Below, piece by piece: positions 15,001-25,453 of a DNA stretch of 64,000 bases (position 1 is its first letter; each line of letters starts with the position of its first letter). Under the pieces are notes generated by a model. The model was not told where the DNA came from and searched no databases. It saw only the letters and a list, made by a program, of their open reading frames with translations. The DNA is from Panagrolaimus kolymaensis (Eukaryota; Nematoda; Chromadorea; Rhabditida; Panagrolaimidae): contig JAJQJQ010000016.1 of the NCBI GenBank assembly GCA_028622995.1, positions 2,170,001 through 2,234,000 on the forward strand, written 5' to 3'. A program made the position numbers and the translations under genes.

Positions 15001-15973
15001 TTAACACCAAAAAAGCTTCCAAAAGCATTAAAAGCAGCAACAGAACTTTTTGATGACGCAGTAACAATTAAAAAATTCAAACCGACTACCAAATCAACTC
15101 CAGTGATCACGACTCCATTAGAAACTCCGATAGAAGCGATCACAAAAAAGGTTTTTAAGAATATTAAAAAATCTAAGACGACAACTGAAACAACCACTCC
15201 TGTTGCTTTCACAACTCCATTAAAGACTACGTTCTCCTCCCTACCAATCAGTCTTACACCCACTCCAAGCATCATACATTTGTCTCCAACAACGCAATAT
15301 CCTGAACCTTCAACGACTCACGTGCCCGGTTGCTTGATCGATTTCTTGTTTATACTTGATAGTTCTGGATCTGTTGAAGTTTGAATTATTTGTAAAAACA
15401 GTTAATTTAATAGTAAAAAATTACAGGAAACTTTCAACATCGAAAAGGAATACATAGGTGGAATCATTGAAAAGCTCCGAATTGGTCCTGATAATGCACG
15501 TGTTGCTTTAATAAAATTTGCTGCAACTGAAAAAGTCAGAACTATTGTTCCATTCGATGGCCCACAATCAAAATTATACATCCTGAGAGCGCTTGAAAGC
15601 ATTCCCTTCTCCTCTGGAACAACCGCAATTCATTCTGCATTACTTCATGTAAAAATTTAAGGAAATCGGTGTTACATTATTTAAATTTTTTTAGGCCATT
15701 TCTGAATATTCACCTTTGAAAGGAGCTCGTCCTGGCAAAGCTACTCCCATTGTCGTCATATTTACTGATGGGTTCAGCCAACGGGATACCGCTAAAGAAT
15801 CTGTCTTACTTCGACAAGCTATTCCAGATATTTTTGCAGTTGCCATTAATGATAAAGACCGATATCCCATAAGTCGCATTGAATTAGAAAAAATAACAGG
15901 TGATCCTCGTCGAGTTTTTACTGATATCAATGAATTACATCGGATATTGACTCCAAAGCTTCGTTCTTGTTAG
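6064..15973 (+). CDS. Secreted protein with nine von Willebrand factor A domains
   Basis: Large extracellular protein, about 2355 residues from 22 exons: 6064-6090, 6136-6411, 6462-6640, 6693-7101, 7166-7885, 7936-8421, 8472-8685, 8739-9608, 9657-10011, 10062-10194, 10246-10684, 10740-10927, 10975-11069, 11154-11315, 11367-11691, 11744-11931, 11989-12100, 12153-12252, 14038-14498, 14551-15378, 15427-15648, 15695-15973. These sum to a whole number of codons. Exon 1 plus exon 2 give a signal peptide (MGARWLLIM then AIVVFIAF). Nine VWA domains follow, with metal-site (MIDAS) cores DISPT, DTSGS, DRTQR, DISTS, DTSTS, DTSTS, DASSS, DSTTG and DSSGS. Domains 4-6 are most alike, sharing HTGGQTS/HTGGSTS and SDGNS. 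Domains 3 and 8 have degenerate metal sites. A Thr/Lys-rich linker of about 190 residues, probably O-glycosylated, precedes the last domain. VWA domains usually bind matrix or adhesion partners; this one's partner is unknown. A STAR gene lies antisense in intron 18. The first donor (GTTATT) is weak. Confidence 0.85.
9609..9656 (+). other. 48-nt intron without stop, divisible by three
   Basis: The sequence can be read through, adding 16 residues, but the neighbouring VWA domains read VNLVKQAP and LDLIKVLP here, and removing 9609-9656 restores VDLVKRLPSDDF. It ends in TTTTAG; the donor GTCGGT is weak. It is therefore most likely a true intron that would be retained without disrupting the frame. 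Confidence 0.75.
12407..13574 (-). CDS. STAR-family KH RNA-binding protein (GLD-1/Quaking type), nested in an intron
   Basis: RNA-binding regulator expected to act in splicing, mRNA stability or translation. Three exons (13574-13240, 13189-12715, 12661-12407) join to 354 residues. The N-terminus is Ser/Thr-rich with an Arg run (SRRRRRGAVSRR). A QUA1-like helical region follows (about 115-165). A single maxi-KH domain starts near residue 223 with VPEHPNYNFIGRILGPRG, the invariant GPRG loop, then SGCGILIRGKGS and RSRNTPGFEHLKEPLHVLI. A QUA2-like tail (KRRQLAQLAMINGNY) ends the fold. This order is typical of the GLD-1/ASD-2/Quaking/SF1 group, but the exact orthologue is uncertain. The whole gene, with 463 bp upstream of its start, sits antisense inside intron 12253-14037 of the nine-VWA gene. 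Confidence 0.88.
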
Positions 15974-16106
15974 AAATTGCATCAGTTCTTTTTAAATTTT
16001 ATTATTTTATTGATTTATAATTTCTTGTACATAAAAATTAACAAAAAAAAATGCCTACCATAATCGACAAAAACAAAATAAAAGTAAATAAAAGCAACAA
16101 TATGAT
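15974..16106. terminator. Shared 3-prime region between convergent genes
   Basis: The 133 bp between the stop of the nine-VWA gene (+) and the stop of the membrane-protein gene (-) must hold both polyadenylation sites. AATAAA-like words occur on both strands: AAAATAAAAG near 16075 on plus, and ATTTTATTATTTTATT near 15997 (AATAAA in reverse complement). Confidence 0.5.
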
Positions 16107-16645
16107 TTATGAATAATATGCATTTGCATGTGAAATCAATATCGACATAGTTGATGCAGCGTTGATATAAAGAAGATTACACAGAAAACAGATTATACTT
16201 GAAAATATTCGAGTCAAAGCAGCAAGAATAAATACAATTCTTGGTAGGCTTTCAGAATAATAAAAAAAATATGCGTTATCCAAGGTCATGGTAAGATGAA
16301 GAAAAAGCTGTAAAACATATAAATAAATAAAATGAGATAGGAAATAACAAAAAAACGTACCAACGATAATTGTAATGGATTATAAAAGAAAGTGAATGGT
16401 TGATCTTTTTGAACAAGAGAGAATGTTGCAGTAACCAAAAGAATGATACAAGCACATGTGTTGTAATAAGCAAAGATACCAAATCGAAAAAGATTCCATT
16501 CAAAATAAAATAAGATCAAGCTCAACCAAGAGAAAATGATTAAAAGCATAGTGGTATATCTTGCAGCTTTAAAATTTTCATAAGCAAGGTTATAATACAA
16601 GATAGTAAAATCTTGATGACGTAAAGCATTTTCAGACGGCATCAT
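16107..16645 (-). CDS. Orphan four-helix membrane protein
   Basis: Two exons (16645-16361, 16307-16107) join in phase to 161 residues. I do not recognise the family. It is strongly hydrophobic, with four likely membrane segments: TTMLLIIFSWLSLILFYF, FAYYNTCACIILLVTAT, FYNPLQLSLLFLHLTM (weaker) and IVFILAALTRIFSSIICFL. There is a short polar N-terminus and no cleavable-looking signal peptide. The 53-nt intron has a GTACGT donor and TTTTACAG acceptor. The gene lies 237 bp downstream of the TRAPPC12 stop on the same strand, so the two could be co-transcribed; its stop is 133 bp from the convergent VWA gene. A tetraspan scaffold or small carrier is possible, but function is unassigned. Confidence 0.7.
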
Positions 16646-16882
16646 TCCATATGTAAGTAAAACAATAATTGATTGATGGAAGAAAAGCAGCTTCGTGAAA
16701 AATCATAATAAAAAAAACTTTGAAAGAGAAATGAACTAATTTCATTTTGCTTCTTACCCATTTTTTACCATATTATTTCATATTTTCGCGTCGAAAATCT
16801 TTTATTATTTCCCGTTTTTTTTATTATCAAATTTAATTTTTATTTTTTGAATAAATACATAAAGAATATTTCAAACAACTTT

Positions 16883-18362
16883 TTATTGTAAAACTTTCAT
16901 AGTTTGTGGATCATAAACATCGCTCATATTTTCACAATATTTAGCAAACATTTGTTGTTTTGCATTATCCTTTGATGTTGCAACAAGTTGTGATATCGTA
17001 TTTATATTCAGCATGATCGGCTCGCTAGGTACTGTTGGAAACGATAATAAATGATTTCTTGCATCCTCAACTTTTCCATTATAAAGTTGACAAATAGCTT
17101 CATTATTTGCAACCTAAAATATATCAAAAGGGGTTTTTTAATATTACAGTAATCTTTTTGTACACAAACCACAGGATTCGATAATCCACCAGAGCATTTT
17201 TGGGCTGTTTGTAAATGATTTATGGCTTTCGCATAATTTCCATAAAAGGCATCCTTAATTCCTTTATGAAGATAAAGATTTTGTGATCCACTATTTTGAA
17301 TTGTTAATTCACGAGAAAATTTTTCCACAAGTTTTTCATCTCCAATAACGACAGATATTCTTAACAAAAGTTGAAGCAAACGGCCTCGTTTTTCATCCGT
17401 GGCTTTCGAAAGTAGGCTTTGATATATGATTATGCATTGATGATATTCCTTAAAGAGGAATATCAAAGTTTTATAAAAGCAAATAGAAACCAAACCATAC
17501 TTTCATTGTATACCATGCTCGAGCTTTTGTCATTTTTACTGCTTCTAATCTTTGTTGCCATAATTTTAATTGATTTTCTGGATGTTGTTCTGATATAATT
17601 TGATCGAGAACCTTTTTGGTAAGCTCTTCGAGGATACAACATCTATTGATAGCTTCCATAGGATCGGGAGAAAATCTTGGGGCTTCTGCATGAATTAGTC
17701 TAAGATTGAAAGGAATTATTGACCCTATAATAAAAGTGCGAATTAAAGCTTAATATTTGCAAGAAAGAATTTACCGTTATATCCTTGTTGAGCTAATTCA
17801 GGATAATATTGAAAATATGTATCGGGCGCATCTAATAATTCAAAGGGTGCAAGTTCATCAAGAAGTTGGGAATATAATTTTAAGGCCGTCATTAATTGAA
17901 AACGACATGACCAAATCTGCAATATATTTTTAATAATTACGATATGAAATAATATAATTTTACTTCAAAAATTTCAAATGTATTTTTAGAAGGTTGTCCC
18001 GCTCTTCCAACACCTTGACCAAAATTAGTTAAAAGTGAAATAGTCAAATTATAAGCAGCTTTTAAATGTCCCATTGCCTGAAAAATATACATATATGATT
18101 CGATGAATCATAAACGATTCCATAAACTTACAATAAGTTGTTTTAATCCCTCAACATTTTCTGCCACGGTTGGTCGTTGTATTGGAATTCCTTTAATTTG
18201 TGAAGTTGCATACGCCATTTTATCTAATAAAAGTTCATTCGATTTTAAACCAGGCATTGTATAAATTGATTCATATCTTTGTGCAGCTAAAACAATTTCA
18301 AGCCTATCACTTTCAGGCCAAAAATATACATGTTCAACTTCACTCCAAACCGCTTGGGACAT
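16883..18362 (-). CDS. TRAPPC12: TRAPPC12-like TRAPP III tethering subunit (TPR protein)
   Basis: Subunit of the TRAPP III vesicle-tethering complex, which serves ER-Golgi traffic and autophagy. Six exons (18362-18132, 18077-17964, 17916-17775, 17724-17501, 17448-17170, 17113-16883) give 406 residues. Recognised from the conserved order of a helical block (QIWSCRFQLMTALKLYSQLLDELAPFE), then SIIPFNLRLIHAEAPRF, where the human protein has a closely similar SIVPFSMRILHAE-type segment, then a Trp/Arg block (KLWQQRLEAV), then TPR-like helices (EYHQCIIIYQSLLSKA, GNYAKAINHLQTAQ, VVANNEAICQLYNGKVEDA) and a short tail with QTMKVLQ. Human TRAPPC12 is about 735 residues, so this form lacks the long N-terminal extension; the ATG used starts just before the conserved region. 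Introns are 46-60 nt. Confidence 0.8.
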
Positions 18363-18813
18363 TTTATTGTTGGTTAAATTCGGTTATGATAAAAACAAAT
18401 TTAATTTTTTTTTGTGTGAATAAAAGCCCCACTACAAAAGATGGATGGATGCGTCACTTTTTATATAAAGGAACATAATTCTTATGTTATTTTTTTTTTA
18501 ACAAATACATAGTGTCTCTCTCCTTCAACCTTTATCTGCTTTTATGAATTTGTTATATCATCGAATACCATTGCTCTTTTTTGTTTTTTATTGCATCTTT
18601 CTTGATGCTATCTATCTAGGCCAACCCCTTTCCCTTTTTCATAATCACACCCATTGATTTATAAATAAAACTGTTTGGTTTTTGACTAATAAATAGACAA
18701 ATCTTTTCCCTCAAAAAAGCTCATTTTATTTTTCCCATGCACATTCTTGCTGAAATGCAAGATTTTTAAAAAAAATTTATAAATTTTAATTGAGAATATT
18801 TCAGTTATAAAAC
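18363..18813. promoter_or_regulatory. Divergent promoter region, TRAPPC12 / adenylosuccinate lyase
   Basis: A 451-bp AT-rich gap between two divergently transcribed housekeeping genes. Near its right end a TATTTCAG sits nine bases before the lyase ATG and looks like a spliced-leader trans-splice acceptor. No specific factor site could be assigned. Confidence 0.5.
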
Positions 18814-20520
18814 ATGACAACAAAAGAAGATTTTTATGAATCGCCTCTTACTCGACGATATTGTGGAGGATCTAAAATTCTCGCTATTTTCTCTGAGCGT
18901 CATAAGGTAATTTTAAATTTTCAAGAAATTAGGCTAAATAATAAGAAATAATTTCTAATTTCTATCTTTAGACAGAAACATGGCGTCAGCTTTGGATCTG
19001 GCTTGCAGAAGCTGAGCATGAACTTGGACTAAAACAAGTTACCCAAGAAGCTATCGACGAATTGAAAGCAAATAAAACAAACATTGATTTTGCTGATGCT
19101 GCTGCAGAAGAGAAACGGTTGGATTTTTTAAATATATTTACACAAGAAATTATTATAAATTTACCTTCAGGCTTAAGCATGACGTTATGGCTCATAATCA
19201 CTGCTATGGAAAATTATGTCCTAAAGCAGCAGGCATTATTCATTTAGGAGCCACATCATGTTTTGTTCAAGATAACGCAGACTTGATTTGCCAAAAAGAG
19301 GCTTTAGAATTAATTATTCAAAAGTAAGCCTCATCATTTTAAACTTATCTAAAAATCAAATTCAGGGTTGCCATTTGTTTGAAACGTCTTGGGGATTTTG
19401 CTGAAACTCATGCAGCCACAGTAACCGTTGGTCGAACTCATTACCAAGCTGCTTCTCTTGTAACCATTGGTAAACGAGCAGTTATTTGGGCCCAAGAACT
19501 TTTGATGGCTTTTCAAGCCATTGAAGATTTTTACAAAAAATTAAGATTTCGTGGAATTAAAGGCGCCACTGGAACGCAAGATTCTTTTATGACCTTGTTT
19601 AATGAAGACGAAGACAAAGTAGAAAAATTGGATGAACTTGTCACGGCTAAAGCAGGCTTTGATAAGAAATTTTTTATTAGCGGTCAAACTTATTCTCGGC
19701 AACAAGATACTAAACTTATATTTGCTTTATCAAATTTAGCTTCAGCAATTAAAAAGATTGCGTGTGATATTAGGATTCTTCAAATGAATGATGAAATTCG
19801 TGAACCATTTGAATCTGAACAAATTGGTTCATCAGCAATGCCATATAAAAGAAATCCGATGAAATGTGAACGCATTTCGGGTCTTTCCACATCATTAATG
19901 TTTCAAGTTAATGTAAGCATTTTCAATATTTATAATCCATTTCATGATTAATAGTTTTATAGACAGCCCTCACAATTCTTTCTGATCAAGGGTTGGAACG
20001 AACTCTCGATGACTCTGCTCCTCGTAGATCAATGATTCCTGATTCATTTCTCCTTGCTGAAACCCTTTTAACAACACTTCAAAATGTATTCGAAGGATTG
20101 ACCGTTCAAAAAGATACCGTAAAAAAGATTGTAGCCAAGGAACTTCCATTTTTGGCGCTTGAAGAAGCTTTAATGCGATTAAGCGATCATGGAATTGATC
20201 GACAAGAAGCTCACGCCAAAATACGTGACATTTCATTAAATGCACGAAAGAGAATGGAGGATGGTGAAAGCGTTTCCATTGAAGAAATGCTTAAAGAATC
20301 ATTCTTTGATACCGTAAAAAAACAAAATATAAAAATCAATAAATGAAGAAAAAATTTTTTTTAGGTCCGCGGTCAAGTTCTTTCAATTGCAAGCAATCCC
20401 ATTAATTTTGCTGGACGATGTGAGTCACAGGTTTATCGCTTCTTGAAAAAAGAACTTTACCCCGAAATTGACAAATACATGACTGTCGATAGCTCAAAGA
20501 AAGTAACTCTTGATGTTTAA
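18814..20520 (+). CDS. adsl-1: Adenylosuccinate lyase
   Basis: Purine-synthesis enzyme: splits SAICAR to AICAR plus fumarate, and adenylosuccinate to AMP plus fumarate, in the cytosol as a homotetramer. Six exons (18814-18906, 18972-19117, 19171-19323, 19366-19912, 19963-20313, 20365-20520) join to 481 residues, close to the 484 of the human enzyme. Conserved landmarks are [11 protein letters not shown] near the N-terminus, [41 protein letters not shown], the [12 protein letters not shown] loop and the fumarase/aspartase signature [16 protein letters not shown], followed by [11 protein letters not shown]. The start is supported by the human-like N-terminus and a TTTCAG possible trans-splice acceptor nine bases upstream. 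The stretch between the signature loop and ERTLDDS ([10 protein letters not shown]) differs from what I expect in most homologues, but all active-site motifs are present. Confidence 0.97.
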
Positions 20521-20631
20521 AAATGGTTATACACATATTAGATACACAATATTGAAAGTGAAAGTATTTATTTGTAAACTGTATTTAAATATCGTTGTAT
20601 GTAGAAAAATATCAGTGTTTCATAAAGATGA

Positions 20632-21666
20632 TTATTTTGCGAAGCAATCATTACCCATTCCAGCGAGAGTTTGGCTAAAACCGAAAGTTTTATAAAAATA
20701 ATATTCAACAAAAACTTACTAATTTGGATCATGAGTTCCTGCCATTGCTCCAGCAGCAGCAGGAGCTTTAGGATCACCTCCTCCAGGTGCAGCAGCAGCA
20801 CCACCTCCACCACCAGCAGCTTTATCTGCGCCAAAGCAATCTTGCCCCATACCAGCGAGAGTTTGATAGTTAGGATCATGAGTTCCGGCCATTCCTAAAC
20901 ACAAAAATTGAATCAATGTTAGTGTCAAAAGATCATACCTCCACCAGCAGCAGGAGCTTTGGGCCCTCCACCACCACCAGCAGCAGGAGCAGCACCAGCA
21001 GCTTTATCAGGTCCAAAGCAGTCACCTTTTCCTATAGCATTAAGAGTTTGGCTGAAATAATACATTAAGGAAGTTGAAATAAAATTAAAGTAGAACTTAC
21101 TAATTAGGGTCATGAGTTCCGGCCATTCCTAAAAATATAAAAGTTGAATCAATGTTAGTCTCAAAAGATCATACCTCCACCAGCGGCAGGAGCTTTGGGG
21201 CCACCACCAGCAGCTTTATCAGCTCCAAAACAATCACCTCCAACGGCATTCAATGTTTGACTAAAAAGATTAGATATAAACAACGTTAAAAATAAAGGAA
21301 AACTTACTAATTGGGATCATGTGTGCCAGCCTGGGCTTGCTGGTCGATTGGTGGACGAACATTAAGATCCGCAGCGTTGCCATTCTTTTTCTAAAAAATG
21401 TTGATATAATTAACGTATAAATAATTCATCAACCGATAAAAATTGCAAAAAACAAATTTACAATATTTTTTGCGTTATTTATGCAATTATCTCCAAAATT
21501 GTAATAGTTCAAATCAAGATTTTATAACGTTTAACTTTATCAGCTATTTATTAAAAATATTACTTACCTTTTTTCCACCACAGAATAATAATATTGAACT
21601 TAGAGTCAAAGTTAATTGCAGGAATGAGAGAGATGTAAGCCATAAAACAGTTGAATCGACGATCAT
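20632..21666 (-). CDS. Membrane-anchored AGTHDPNYQTL-repeat protein
   Basis: Seven small exons (21666-21568, 21390-21308, 21260-21175, 21128-21101, 21051-20939, 20894-20720, 20674-20632) join to 208 residues. The N-terminus is one hydrophobic segment (VLWLTSLSFLQLTLTLSSIL) followed by CGGKKKKNG, suggesting a signal anchor with a cytosolic C-terminal tail. The rest is a tandem repeat. A core AGTHDPNYQTL is followed by G.DCFG.DKAAG, a Gly/Ala/Pro stretch and PKAPAAGG. The core occurs four times (starts near residues 53, 91, 139, 193), the last with only DCFAK after it. Each core ends on a Tyr codon split by an intron (TA|T or TA|C). I do not recognise the family; the pattern looks nematode-specific. 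A cysteine in each DCF could allow disulfide or metal linkage. There is no catalytic motif. Confidence 0.75.
20894..21128 (-). repeat. Tandem duplication of exon-intron units
   Basis: The introns at 21129-21174 and 20895-20938 are near-identical: both open GTATGATCTTTTGA and continue CACTAACATTGATTCAA or GACTAACATTGATTCAA. Both precede exons starting GAATGGCCGGAACTCATGA. Coding and intronic sequence were therefore copied together, recently enough that the introns still align. Confidence 0.8.
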
Positions 21667-22454
21667 TTTTCAAAAATATTTATTCTTTAGAAGCTTCGTT
21701 TTCAATCAATCAGTTTGATTTCAAATTGTTTACGACTCTATGACAACGTCAAATGTTTCTTAGAAGACTGACAAAAAAAAGCTTAAAGATAGTTTCGTCA
21801 GTGATTAAATTTGCATATCCAACTCCATAATTTTCATTGTCGTTTGCTCGTATCATGAAACAAGTTATTGGAAAAAGAAAAAATTTAAATGAATGTAAAT
21901 GAACGATTAAAGAAGCAATCTTTCTTCTGCATTGCATGGAAATGATTTGATTATGAGCGTTGTTAAATTTGAAGTGCTTTAAGAACTGAAAATAATTTAT
22001 ATCACCAAAATTGAAAGAAAGTTGAGAAATAATAGGCAATTTGTGTGGAAGTTATAGGAATTACTTTGAACATTTATGTATAATCTTTGGGGAATTTTAG
22101 AAATAAAATACGATAGGATGTTGCGGAGATGGAGGATCTTATGGCCATGTATGGGATTGATTATGATAACAAAACTGTTGATAAAAATTTTGTAATAGTT
22201 TTTATGAAACAAGCCTCATGGTCGGCAGTAGTAAGCTCATGATGTTTCTAGTTAACAAAGTTTTCGAAAGTAAAAATTTATATTCTGGAGTAGTTTATGC
22301 ATGTGGCATAAAAAAATATTTTTTATGGTGAACGTGTAGTTGTAGTGTTAAAAGCAGTTATAGAGAGAAAATATAATTTTTATACACAAGATGTTCGGTA
22401 AATCAACAAAAAACAGTATACAACAAAAAAAAAACAAAGAAATAAAAAGAAATT
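21667..22454. other. 0.8-kb gap, no gene seen
   Basis: This lies between the Ariadne stop and the start of the repeat-protein gene, both on the minus strand. Open frames here are short, AT-rich and without recognisable domains. It presumably holds the Ariadne 3-prime end and the repeat gene's promoter. Confidence 0.5.
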
Positions 22455-24360
22455 TTATTCGTCAGGTCTGAATTCCCAGATTTCTTCAGTGCAATGGTTA
22501 ATCATAATTGTGCGACGCTTCTCAACATATCGATATTGATCTTGAACCTAAAATAAGCATTCTAACTATATATGCATTATTTTGAATAAAAAAATGCTTA
22601 CCTTTTGCTTCAATAAAACCAGGTCAACGCTATCAAGATCAATTTCGCGTTCAAGTAAACCAGAAAGCTCTTCCGTTGCGAATTCGAGATCATTTTGATT
22701 ATGTTCAAAAATAGTTTTGGCATTACTTTCAGCTAAATAATACGCAAAGGCATAAGCGAACATGAGACTTCTTCGGCATTCATTGAGAACTTTGACAGCA
22801 TCTCGCAAAAATTGTGTTTCAATCCACGAATATGATTTGCTTTGCATCTGTTCAATTTTTAAATGAATTTGTGCCATCAACTAAAATTAAAAAATGTTAA
22901 AAATAAATTCTAAAGAAAAAGAAATATTACCTCGGATTCGGCTTGTAAACTTTTTCGATGATTTGCGAAACGATCGTAATAATGCTATAAGTATGATGAT
23001 ATTTGATTGTATATAGGTACACTCTAACTTACCATGTAACGTTTAAGAGCTTCACGAAAGCTATTAGCTTTATCAGTTGCATCTTCGGGTTCTTGATATC
23101 GATTACAGCCTTGATTTTGATAGCCGTGCTTTTTCCTAAAAAAAGTAAAAACAACTCATGCCACATAGAAAAAAAAGCAAAATAAATACCAATCTTGGAG
23201 GCAAAACCAGCAACTGAAAAATAAATTTTGTTTTAATAAAAAATAATTTTTGGAACTTACAATTCATATCCGCATGATTTATTTCTGCAAACCATGTGAT
23301 TGCAGCCACCGTTCTTTTCAATAGCAACCTGTGAAATAACATGGTGAAAATAATGAAAATTAACAAACATGACTTACGTTGCATTTAGGACAATCTTTCG
23401 TATTCACAACAACCCATTTCATCGATTCTGAATCGCCTAAAATATAATTTTGAAAAATTTAGTATATTATACTTAAAATGTCTACAAACCGTTAAATTTT
23501 TTGACCCAACGTGACAATAGATTACAGGAAGCAGGTTCGTGCCATTCTTGAGAGCATTGAAAACAGAAGGTTGTACCACAATCACAAGTTACAGGACGGC
23601 ACTCTAAAGCTTTCACTTTAATAGCTTTGGAACAGTCATCACCAGGGCACCATTTCAAAACAGGATTGCATTCAACGAATGATTTGATAAGTAATCGTTT
23701 GAAGAACTTCTTTTCAGCAGTACTTTGTAAAAGTTTCAAAATGATATCGTCGTCTAAGTAAAAATGACAGTCTGGATGAGGACAAGAAACAAACGGATTT
23801 CCTTCACCTCTAAATCGACTAAGCAAATATGCATTCCAGCAATCAGTGCAAAAATTGTGCTTGCATGAGAGTTCAACAAGAGGTTTGATATCCATGTAGC
23901 AGATAGAGCAATCACCATTTTTAAGAACATATTCATTAGCGTTGTTTTTCGGTATGTCAATTTTTTGTTTATCAAAGAATGCTTGAGGTGATTCAGCTTC
24001 GTAGAAACTAAAACATTATATATATTATAAAATGAGCATAGAAAAAAAAGAATACTAACCGTTCGAGGAGTTTACTTCGATCCCATGAAAAAAGATGAAG
24101 CAATACTTTACAAAGATGTGGTGATAATCCCAAAACTGCAGCACATTTTTGCACATTTTGATTAATTTCGTCGACTAAAGCATCATTGCTAATAACCTAA
24201 AAATTATCATATTGCAACTATCATTAAGAATAATAAAAAAAACCTGAATTTGTAATGAAGTGTCAGCATCGTTATTATCTTCTTCCTCATCCATTTCGAG
24301 ATCAACGTCATCATAGTCAGTTATTTCGCCATCAGAATAAGAATAATCTTGAGATGCCAT
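22455..24360 (-). CDS. ari-1: RBR E3 ubiquitin ligase, Ariadne-1 type
   Basis: RING-between-RING ligase that takes ubiquitin from an E2 onto its own cysteine and passes it to substrates; Ariadne-1 also works with neddylated cullin-RING ligases. Ten exons (24360-24244, 24196-24060, 24007-23490, 23436-23378, 23328-23261, 23213-23190, 23135-23033, 22984-22931, 22880-22602, 22547-22455) give 483 residues. The order is an acidic N-terminus (DYDDVDLEMDEEEDNNDAD), a UBA-like helical segment, RING1 (CSICYMDIKPLVELSCKHNF), the IBR region (CPGDDCSKAI, CDCGTTFCFQC) and RING2 with the catalytic Cys in EKNGGCNHMVC. The Ariadne autoinhibitory domain follows (NRYQEPEDATDKANSFREAL, ATEELSGLLEREID, QDQYRYVEKRR). 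Exon 6 is only 24 nt and encodes part of FCWFCLQDW, whose phase is needed to complete RING2. Length is slightly below human ARIH1 (557) because the N-terminus is shorter. Confidence 0.95.
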
Positions 24361-25115
24361 GACTTGAAAAAAATAAAATATAAATATTTACCTGAATTCC
24401 ACTGAGCAAAAATAATAAAAATGAAGATTGAGCCAGGAAAATATACACGAAATATACGAAAGGTCGTCAATGATGGCTTGGGGTAAATAAAACAGCTATA
24501 AATAGTTGTTTATCAGCTATGGCCAAGAATCTTCCAAAAAAAGGTTAATCAAATTAAAAAAGAAATTTTGCGAAGAAAAAATCAGTTAAAAAATAAAACA
24601 AAGAGAGCTAGCAAAAAAAAAAGCAAAATGTTATGAAATTTTTGAGTTCTGGGATTTTTTAAAGACGCGAGTCATGAACAACAAAAAATGGTAGCAGTTA
24701 AAAAGTTTAGAAGCAATGATATTATTTAATTTTAAAAGTAATAAATGATGGAAAAAATTTTTTCTAGAGAAGCAAAATAAAATCAAGTTAACTATAGATA
24801 GATGATTTCTTGTTTTCTCAATACAAAAACATTGAGTATTTTAAGCGCAGTGGTGAAAACAAAAATTTACAAAATTGAAGCTTTAAAGTTTGAATCCACC
24901 CTCCACAACCCTACTGTCAATTTCCAATAATTGTCCGTTTCGAGTCGGAGGAAGATAAAATTGTTTCCATCCTGCGGGTAATATTGAACTTACTGTTACT
25001 GGCTGGAATGAATCATACATTTTTGAAATTTTTTAACCAATTTTCACAAAAGAGATTTGAGAGTTCAATTCATGGTTGATAGAATGGATCGACAATTTTA
25101 TGCTGCAGCTTTCGA
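24361..25115. other. Ariadne upstream region and gap before the tRNA
   Basis: 755 bp of AT-rich sequence with no supported gene. The part next to 24360 should be the Ariadne promoter. Confidence 0.5.
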
Positions 25116-25189
25116 GCTTCCGTGGCGCAATTGGTTAGCGCGCACGGCTGTTAACCGTGAGGTTGGTGGTTCGAGCCCACCCGGGAGCG
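25116..25189 (+). tRNA. tRNA-Asn (anticodon GTT)
   Basis: A 74-nt cloverleaf. The acceptor stem GCTTCCG pairs with CGGGAGC through one T-G pair. The D-arm is GCGCAATTGGTTAGCGC (internal A box TGGCGCAATTGG). The anticodon arm CACGG-CTGTTAA-CCGTG has GTT at the decoding position. The T-arm contains GGTTCGAGCCC (B box). The discriminator base is G. There is no intron. A short T-run follows within about 10 bp, as expected for a Pol III terminator. Confidence 0.97.
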
Positions 25190-25453
25190 ACATTCTTTTT
25201 TTATTTTTTACTAAAACTTTTCTTTCGCTAAATTATATAAAAGTAAAAGATGGCGTAAAATGATTGGAATCGCAGCTGAAATATACTTTTTCCAAAAAAG
25301 AAAAAAATGGTTTGATTAGCACCGAGTTTCACGAAAAATTAAATCAATATTAATTAAATGAATGAGCTTTCATTTTTTCTGAGCTTTTTAAAAAGACGTT
25401 GCAAAAATAAGTAATATAAACTATTTAATTTATAAAAAAAGAAGAAGAGAATA

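Noticed and set aside
14886..15275. 129-residue open frame on minus, Val/Phe-rich
   Set aside because: It is the antisense of the Thr/Lys-rich linker of the VWA gene (ACA/ACT codons read backwards) and has no splice partners.
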